Source of the DNA: UBA4781 sp963674975
Lineage (GTDB): Bacteria > Chloroflexota > Anaerolineae > Anaerolineales > Anaerolineaceae
DNA length: 64,000 bases
Assembly (NCBI GenBank): GCA_963674975.1
Contig: OY771913.1
Location: 682,001 to 746,000 of the forward strand
Direction: 5' to 3'
The position numbers and the translations under genes are program-made. The notes under the pieces are model-generated. The model made no database searches. It was not told the DNA's origin and saw only the letters and a list, made by a program, of their open reading frames with translations. Below, in pieces: positions 59,280 through 64,000 of this stretch; the first letter of the stretch is position 1; the number at the start of each line of letters is the position of its first letter.

Positions 59280-59736
59280 TTTCTAGGATGATATCTTCAT
59301 ATATTTTTTTTTCATTCTCTGGGTATGTAATTGTGAATAAAGAATATATACTATTTCTATAAATAGTAATTGGTATATCTGTTTTCTTCTGTGTCTTAAA
59401 TTTCAAAGAAAAATATCCATTTAAATCCGTCGTTGTCTGAAATCCACCAATTTCGATTCTTGCATATGAAATTGGCTGAAGTAATTTCTGCGAATCATCA
59501 CTATCAACTTGTCTATATAATTTACCTTCTAGTTCTAAATCCCAAACAACAAAATTTGTTAGCCATGAATATTCTATTCGATTTATAAAATTAGGAAAAA
59601 AATTCCAAATAAATAAAACTGCGGAGAAAAGAAATAAAATCATCGCAAGACTAGAAAAAAACCATTTAGATATTGCACGAAAATAATATTTTGAAAGAAT
59701 AATTCGCTTTTTTATAAATTCATTTGTTTTCTTCAT
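59272..59736 (-). CDS. Membrane-anchored beta-sandwich protein, first gene of the island operon
   Basis: 154 residues. A basic N-terminus is followed by one membrane helix (about 25-48, FFSSLAMILFLFSAVLFIW), then a domain with PISYARIEIGGFQTTTDLNG and YFSLKF, the carboxypeptidase-regulatory/Cna-B-like beta-sandwich pattern (A.V.l.g...tTD.nGyf.l). The beta domain is probably extracytoplasmic. AAAGGGG lies just before the ATG. No known family beyond the fold. It may be the surface or membrane component of the system. Confidence 0.6.
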   Translation of the reverse strand: MKKTNEFIKKRIILSKYYFRAISKWFFSSLAMILFLFSAVLFIWNFFPNFINRIEYSWLTNFVVWDLELEGKLYRQVDSDDSQKLLQPISYARIEIGGFQTTTDLNGYFSLKFKTQKKTDIPITIYRNSIYSLFTITYPENEKKIYEDIILENE

Positions 59737-59774
59737 GTGCCCCTTTATTACATGCTTTTCTTTACCAAATACAA

Positions 59775-59858
59775 TTTTATCGTATTATTATTTTATTCCA
59801 CTTTTTTATACTATTATAATAATTTTTATCGTAAATAAGAGTAAATCATAATAATACG
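59775..59858 (-). promoter_or_regulatory. Operator-like repeats upstream of the island operon
   Basis: A 10-base direct repeat TTTTATCGTA occurs at 59775-59784 and 59824-59833. An 11-base perfect inverted repeat, CGTATTATTAT (59781-59791) and ATAATAATACG (59848-59858), brackets an AT-rich stretch containing TATAAT-like boxes on the minus strand. All lie within 125 bases upstream of the first gene. Confidence 0.45.
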
Positions 59859-59883
59859 TAATCTGTCCAATTACCAGTGGATT

Positions 59884-61191
59884 GTGTGTCAGTTTTTCTG
59901 TAAAACAATCACAGATCCTTTCACTATTTAGATAATATCCTAGCTATCTTTAATTCTCAAATAAATTCTACCAAATTCCCATTCTTCATCGAATTCCATC
60001 AGAATAGCTAAAACAAGTTGCAAACAAGAATCCTCGTTAGGGAATACGCGCACAATGCGAGTTCTGCGTTTAACTTCCTGGCTGAGCCGCTCCATATAGT
60101 TGGATGTTCTCAAACGCCTTTGGTGTATTCATGGAAAGGTAAATACTGTGAACCCTTCCGGTATATTGACCTCCATCTAGTCCGCCAGTTTGGGTGCCAT
60201 GACTGCATATTTTCCCACTGTTTTCCTTAGGTAGATTTCCGCAGTTTCCCGATTCGCGGCGTTAAATATCGTACGGATATCTTCTGCTGCTTCTCTGCGC
60301 ATACCAACCCTGGGCACATATGCCTGTGCATTTTGCTGCAGGTGAAACTGCATCTTTGCCAAGGTATGCCTGTGAAGACTGCTTTTCTCACAGCTTCCAT
60401 GCCCGCATGATCTTCACTTATCATTAACCACGCCTCATGCAATCCGCGTTTGACCAGTCCTTCCATGAATGACCGTCAGTGGGCTTCTGCCTCACTCAGA
60501 AACACGGAAATACCCAAAATAGTCCTTTTTCCCCATCCCTTTTCACCCCGCTGGCTATCAAAATGGCTACACCTCTTACGCTCCCAGCCTGCCTGACCTT
60601 CTCGTAGCGTGCATCCAGATACAGGTAGACGATTTCGCCCAAAGGTCTATCGCGCCAGCTTTCCAGTTCTTCGTCTAGCGTTTGAGCTGCCGGCTGACCT
60701 AGCTGGCGCTGATCTGCATACCGCATAGCCTCTCTGTGATAGCTGCCACCTTTCGGGTGGATACCCCTTGCACATACATTTCCGCCAGCGTCAGCAGCAG
60801 GGCTTGTTCACTGCGAATGACTTTCTCCAGAGAATTGGGGTAGAAGCCGCCCTCACGCACCTGCGGGATATCAAAGGTCACTTCACCTACTCTGGTCTTG
60901 ACTGTTTTGAGCTTATAGCCGTTGGAGTGTCCTTACCTCTCCTCGCTGCGCTCATAGGATTTGACACCCAAATAGTTCTCTCGTTCAATTTGCATGGCCT
61001 AATTTATCAGCACTCTCACTAGATCTGGCAATCCCTCTAATCCTTGCTCTACCAATTGTTCCAGGTATTCCTTTGTTAATATACAATCACTCTTGTAGAC
61101 CATGGTTCTTAACCTTTCTTGGTTATTCCACTAACTCCTGAAAGGATACAGTGATCTACTCTTTTTTGAATTTACAGAAAATTTGTTACAC
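59884..61191 (-). mobile_element. IS256-family insertion sequence, decayed
   Basis: About 1.3 kb, the usual IS256-family size. Terminal inverted repeats: 59884-59904 (begins GTGTGTCAGTTTTTCTGT) and 61171-61191 (its complement begins GTGTAACAAATTTTCTGT), 17 of 21 bases identical. Inside the repeats, ATCAC and ATCCTTTCA sequences are also shared at both ends. No convincing target-site duplication remains. It contains one broken transposase. Confidence 0.8.
59940..61103 (-). pseudogene. IS256-family transposase pseudogene
   Basis: From an ATG at 61103 to a TAG at 59940-59942 the conceptual reading follows an IS256 (mutator-type) transposase: VTFDIPQVREGGFYP, EMYVQGVSTRKVAAITE, YLYLDARYEKVRQ, SEDHAGMEAVRKAVF, FHLQQNAQAYVPR, and a C-terminal RRLRTSN...ERL...KRRTR. 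At least four nonsense codons interrupt it (TAG in the AMQIER region, TAA before GHSNGYK, TAG at Gln before VSR, TAG for Trp after KLAD). Frameshifts lie near 60690, near 60520 and between 60360 and 60230. It cannot be functional. Confidence 0.88.
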
Positions 61192-61192
61192 T

Positions 61193-61213
61193 ACTGAAAT
61201 TAACAATTTCAGT
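61193..61213 (-). terminator. Perfect hairpin downstream of the HAD gene, adjoining the IS end
   Basis: ACTGAAATT (61193-61201) and AATTTCAGT (61205-61213) form a 9-bp stem with a 3-base loop, 42 bases after the HAD stop. There is no T-run on the minus strand because the IS end begins two bases on. It may be a terminator truncated by the insertion. Confidence 0.45.
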
Positions 61214-61254
61214 TGATCATCTAACCATTCGAATGAATCAGGAAAACTATCTCC

Positions 61255-62055
61255 TCAATATTTACCATCGTTATACACCCACCAATCATTCTCTTCTACC
61301 TGTTGCAATGGTCTTGCAGAACCATTTGCGACCACTACCGGGTATTTCGCCATATTCAGCATCGCGATATCGCCCTGGCTATCGCCGAATGCCAGCAGCG
61401 CACGCGTTACTCCCACCTGGTGCAGTGCGTTCACCTTAGCTTCTCCCCAGGGGAATCTGCCATCCTTTCCGTTTTTCGTTGGCAGCTGCACCCCCAGCAC
61501 TCGCTCGCGCGCAATGCCCAGTTGTTCCGCCGCGATCTCGCAGATCAGCTGAGGGCTGGCGGAAACTATCCAGATCAACGCCCCTTTTTCAACGAATCGC
61601 TTGACCATGGTGCGCATATCATCTTTTATTCTGGCTCCATAACTCAGCATGATCTCACGCTTCTCTCCGCCATTTTCTATGGAGCAAGTAATAGGAACGG
61701 GAGCAGCTCCACACAGCAAGATCGCTTCGGTCAGAGCCTGCAGGTCAGCACGGTTAAAATCCGCCAGCCAGCGTGCGGCGCTGGTATAGGCTTTTTCGAA
61801 TGCTTCCTGCTGAATATTCTGCAGGTAGTCATCCAGTATCTCTGCGCGCTGCCCGGTCAACTGTAAAGGTGCATCCTGCCTGAGCAGCTGGAACCATTCA
61901 TCAGTACCTGGAGCATACAGATCGGAAGTCAGCAGGGTATGGTAAAAAACGGTCTCCCCAAGGTCGCCCTGCAGGAGCGTTCCATCGAGGTCAAAGAGAA
62001 TATTCTCTCCCTGCGTTTTTTCAGCTAACAATAAATCTGGTTGAAAAGTTTTCAT
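61255..62055 (-). CDS. HAD-superfamily phosphatase, phosphoserine-phosphatase-like
   Basis: 266 residues. HAD motifs: FDLDGTLLQGD (nucleophile Asp and general acid), IVSASPQ (motif II Ser), a Lys in the KNGKDG region (motif III), and FGDSQGDIAML (motif IV). A helical cap lies between motifs I and II, as in the subclass IB (SerB-like) phosphatases. It overlaps the ABC permease gene by 4 bases, so it belongs to a sugar-transport operon and may dephosphorylate a sugar phosphate or similar metabolite. Confidence 0.88.
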   Translation of the reverse strand: MKTFQPDLLLAEKTQGENILFDLDGTLLQGDLGETVFYHTLLTSDLYAPGTDEWFQLLRQDAPLQLTGQRAEILDDYLQNIQQEAFEKAYTSAARWLADFNRADLQALTEAILLCGAAPVPITCSIENGGEKREIMLSYGARIKDDMRTMVKRFVEKGALIWIVSASPQLICEIAAEQLGIARERVLGVQLPTKNGKDGRFPWGEAKVNALHQVGVTRALLAFGDSQGDIAMLNMAKYPVVVANGSARPLQQVEENDWWVYNDGKY

Positions 62056-62924
62056 CCTTTGATCGCACCACTGGTAATATTTTTAATAAGTGTCTTTCTG
62101 GATATAAGGTAAACGATCAGCATGGGGATGGTCGCCAGGGTGGCGGCTGCCATTAATAACTGCCACTGTCCCATCCCCTCCAAACTCTTGAAATGCCCGA
62201 TCCCTAACGCTAATGTGCGCATCTCATCTGTGCTGGTAACCACCAGCGGCCAGTAATAATCATTCCAGAATCCGATCATCGAGAACACCCCCAGCGTGAC
62301 CACCGAAGGCATACACAGCGGCAGATAGAGGCTGAACAAACGCCGCATCAAGCCTGCCCCATCCATCTGCGCCGCATCATCCAGCTCTTTTGGAACGGTC
62401 AGCATGAACTGGCGCAGCAAGAAGATGCCGAACGCGCCGCCCACCCGCGGGATGATCAGCCCCATGTAGCTGTCCAGCCATCCCAGATCGTTCACCAATA
62501 TATAAGAAGGCAGCATCAGCACCTGCGGGGGGATCATCATGGTGCCCATGATCAAAAAGAAAACCAGGTCCTTTCCGTAGAAATCCAACCGTGCGAATGC
62601 ATACGCACCCAGGAAGGAAATACTCACTTCAAGCGTCACGCCAATGGTAGTAACCAGCACCGAGTTCAGCACATAGCGTCCAAACGAGCCGGTGCGCAGC
62701 ACCTCTAAATAATTCTCCGGATGCCACTCGATGGGCAGGAACTGCATGTTCTTGGTGAAAATTTCACTGACCGGTTTAAAGGAGGTCAGTACCATCCACA
62801 GATAGGGGAAGATAACGATCATGGCGAAAATCCCCAATACAAGCAGCAAGATGAGCTCTTCCCATTGCTTTTGATTCTTCATGGATGATCCCCGGTGTGG
62901 ACTCTTTTTATTGATAAAAGACAT
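62052..62924 (-). CDS. ABC sugar transporter permease, MalG/CUT1 type
   Basis: 290 residues, six membrane helices. The EAA loop is DDAAQMDGAGLMRRLFSLYL followed by PLCMP, which contacts the ATPase. AGGAG five bases before the ATG at 62924 supports that start, which overlaps the upstream permease gene by 17 bases. It is the partner of the MalF-type permease. The binding protein and ATPase are not in the window. Confidence 0.93.
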   Translation of the reverse strand: MSFINKKSPHRGSSMKNQKQWEELILLLVLGIFAMIVIFPYLWMVLTSFKPVSEIFTKNMQFLPIEWHPENYLEVLRTGSFGRYVLNSVLVTTIGVTLEVSISFLGAYAFARLDFYGKDLVFFLIMGTMMIPPQVLMLPSYILVNDLGWLDSYMGLIIPRVGGAFGIFLLRQFMLTVPKELDDAAQMDGAGLMRRLFSLYLPLCMPSVVTLGVFSMIGFWNDYYWPLVVTSTDEMRTLALGIGHFKSLEGMGQWQLLMAAATLATIPMLIVYLISRKTLIKNITSGAIKG

Positions 62925-63855
62925 TGCGCTCTCCTAACTTGGACTGCAGCATGTAGATTGCGAGCAGGACCATGAAAACGATCCATGAGGCAGTGCTGGC
63001 TATGCCGGCGTTGAAAAAGCGGAAACCCTGTTGGTAGATGTAGTACAGCACTACGTTGGTGCTGCCCAGCGGGCGCCCCTGCGTCATGATCGACACCGCT
63101 CCAAATACCTGGAATGAATTGATGATCAGCATAAAAACCACAAAGAACAGCACCGGACTCAACAGCGGCAGGGTGATCTTCCAAAAACTCTTCCATCGAT
63201 TCGCCCCATCCACCGCTGCCGCTTCATAATAAGACATGGGGATATTGCGCAGTCCAGCCAGCAGCAGCAAGGTGATAAAGCCTAATGACTGCCAGGATCC
63301 GATCACCGCCAGCGCCGGCAGCGCCAGATTGGGATCGTTAAACCACTGTGGCAGCGATGCGCTGGAAACACCCAGCCCGGTCAGGATATTATTCAGCGGA
63401 CCGATCTGCGGATTGAAGATCAAAGACCATACCACCGCCACTACCGAAATGGATGTGACCGAAGGGACAAAAAATAAAGATTGAAAGAAGTTGTTCAAGA
63501 ACTTGATACGGTCCAGAGCGAGCGCCAGCAGCATACCGATAGTGAGTGAGAAAGCAATGTACATGATCCCGTATTTCAGCGTGATCACCAGCGATTCCCA
63601 AAAATCACTGCCCGGTTCCAGCACCGTTTTGTAGTTATCCAAACCCACATAGGTTTGCTGCGGGCTGATCAGGTCCCACTCGAAGAAACTGAGCCGCAGG
63701 ATATAAGCTGCGGGATAATAGACAAAAATCAGCGCGATCACAAGCGCAGGACCGACCAGAAGAAACGCCTGCAGGGTGCGCTTCCTTTTTTTCTTGACAG
63801 CCGGATCATGAAGGTTGAGGAGTTTTTTAAAGCGCGCGGTCATTTTATCGATCAT
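62908..63855 (-). CDS. ABC sugar transporter permease, MalF/UgpA type
   Basis: 315 residues, six membrane helices after a basic N-terminus. EAA loop: YYEAAAVDGANRWKSFWKI then TLPLL. The first periplasmic stretch contains SFFEWDLISPQ, typical of CUT1 MalF/UgpA. Its ATG overlaps the stop of the preceding PHP gene (ATGA), so the PHP gene, both permeases and the HAD phosphatase form one operon. Confidence 0.93.
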   Translation of the reverse strand: MIDKMTARFKKLLNLHDPAVKKKRKRTLQAFLLVGPALVIALIFVYYPAAYILRLSFFEWDLISPQQTYVGLDNYKTVLEPGSDFWESLVITLKYGIMYIAFSLTIGMLLALALDRIKFLNNFFQSLFFVPSVTSISVVAVVWSLIFNPQIGPLNNILTGLGVSSASLPQWFNDPNLALPALAVIGSWQSLGFITLLLLAGLRNIPMSYYEAAAVDGANRWKSFWKITLPLLSPVLFFVVFMLIINSFQVFGAVSIMTQGRPLGSTNVVLYYIYQQGFRFFNAGIASTASWIVFMVLLAIYMLQSKLGERNVFYQ

Positions 63856-64000
63856 GTATAAAGATCCTTCCAGCAGTTGTAGATATGTTCATACCCATCT
63901 TGAAATAGATCGGTGAATTTTCCCATCAAGGCTTCTCCCAGATAGTCATCGTCCCCGTGGCAATCGCTGCCGGCAGTTGTCAGCAGCTGAAATTTGGATG
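63852..64000 (-). CDS. PHP-domain phosphoesterase, C-terminal end (cut by window edge)
   Basis: The minus strand from the right edge to a TGA at 63852-63854 is open (48 codons) and ends in KDLYT. It contains LLTTAGSDCHGDDDYLGEAL, where GSDCHG is the C-terminal metal-binding motif (GSDxH) of PHP-domain hydrolases. Only the end is visible. It overlaps the MalF-type permease start by 4 bases, suggesting a sugar-phosphate or glycerophosphodiester-related role. Confidence 0.7.
   Translation of the reverse strand, partial: SKFQLLTTAGSDCHGDDDYLGEALMGKFTDLFQDGYEHIYNCWKDLYT

Larger units (their letters stand above)
53953..61191. other. AT-rich accessory island: five-gene operon plus IS256-family remnant
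   Basis: Base composition changes abruptly after add, from the GC-richest part of the window (proC, add) to strongly AT-rich DNA. It returns to normal at the HAD gene. Codon use in the five island genes is heavily biased to AT-ending codons (AAT, ATT, TTA, AAA). The left edge (53953-54193) holds no gene. It carries a weak inverted repeat (TTGACAA 53949-53955, TTGTCAA 53966-53972) across the add stop. The right edge is the decayed insertion element. No integrase or att repeat was found. Confidence 0.75.

Noticed and set aside
59940..61103. Several separate small genes on the minus strand in the IS region
   Set aside because: The fragments join conceptually into one IS256-type transposase with frameshifts and nonsense codons.
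1..64000. tRNA, rRNA, CRISPR array, riboswitch or prophage
   Set aside because: Scanning both strands by eye showed no cloverleaf, conserved rRNA segment, regular repeats, riboswitch-like leader or phage structural genes; a covariance-model search was not possible.

Overview
The window looks like a chromosomal segment of an anaerobic Chloroflexota bacterium of the Anaerolineae type. This is inferred from gene content and style: a RecF/def pair, RNase Y, a bacterial homologue of cyclic 2,3-diphosphoglycerate synthetase, CpXC and FHA-winged-helix proteins, NagZ-like GH3 proteins with membrane anchors, and CUT1 sugar permeases. No rRNA or marker was available to confirm the taxon. Most of the window is dense housekeeping DNA of moderate GC.

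Layout. 1-6.2 kb: def-recF, a cyclic-nucleotide-binding/PH membrane protein, a beta-lactamase-fold hydrolase, and map-MFS. 6.4-11.9 kb: a plus-strand operon (DtxR-family regulator, metE, Xaa-Pro peptidase, esterase, metallo-beta-lactamase fold) ending in a strong terminator. 11.95-14.1 kb: recX-rny. 14.5-18.2 kb: a large membrane protein, two small membrane proteins and a PfkB-like protein. 18.1-20.6 kb: a transglutaminase-like membrane protein and a YtxH protein. 20.8-27.6 kb: an obgE-nadD-lipoprotein-Wzz-like-ligase-peptidase run. 27.6-34.8 kb: a cPGS homologue, argS, rpsT, pgk, gap and yvcK (central carbon metabolism plus translation). 34.9-40.3 kb: ROK kinase, class III aminotransferase, histidine kinase and CpXC protein. 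40.3-42 kb: a divergent FHA regulator and Ser/Thr kinase. 42-46.4 kb: GH3, GDPD and GT2. 46.4-53.95 kb: alr-recJ and, divergently, tgt-uppP-proC-add. 61.2-64 kb: HAD phosphatase, two sugar-ABC permeases and a PHP phosphoesterase.

The stretch 53.95-61.2 kb is different. It is abruptly AT-rich and holds one tight minus-strand operon of five overlapping or abutting genes. In transcription order these are a membrane-anchored beta-sandwich protein, a cysteine-rich FAD-dependent oxidoreductase, a SAMHD1/dGTPase-like HD protein, a DNA-methylase-like protein, and a protein fusing a degenerate guanylate-kinase domain to a dCTP-deaminase-like domain with a C-terminal membrane helix. It is bordered by a decayed IS256-family element with recognisable terminal inverted repeats. 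I do not recognise this combination as a named system. It is the best candidate here for an undescribed nucleotide-centred conflict or defence system.

Other points of interest are an undecaprenyl-pyrophosphate phosphatase fused to an extracytoplasmic substrate-binding-like domain, a recurring architecture in which a sigma70-like -10 box lies only 6-10 bases before the start codon (predicted leaderless or near-leaderless mRNAs for obgE, alr, yvcK, the ROK kinase, GT2 and GH3), and an obgE promoter embedded in the preceding gene's terminator. No tRNA, rRNA, CRISPR array or riboswitch was recognised.
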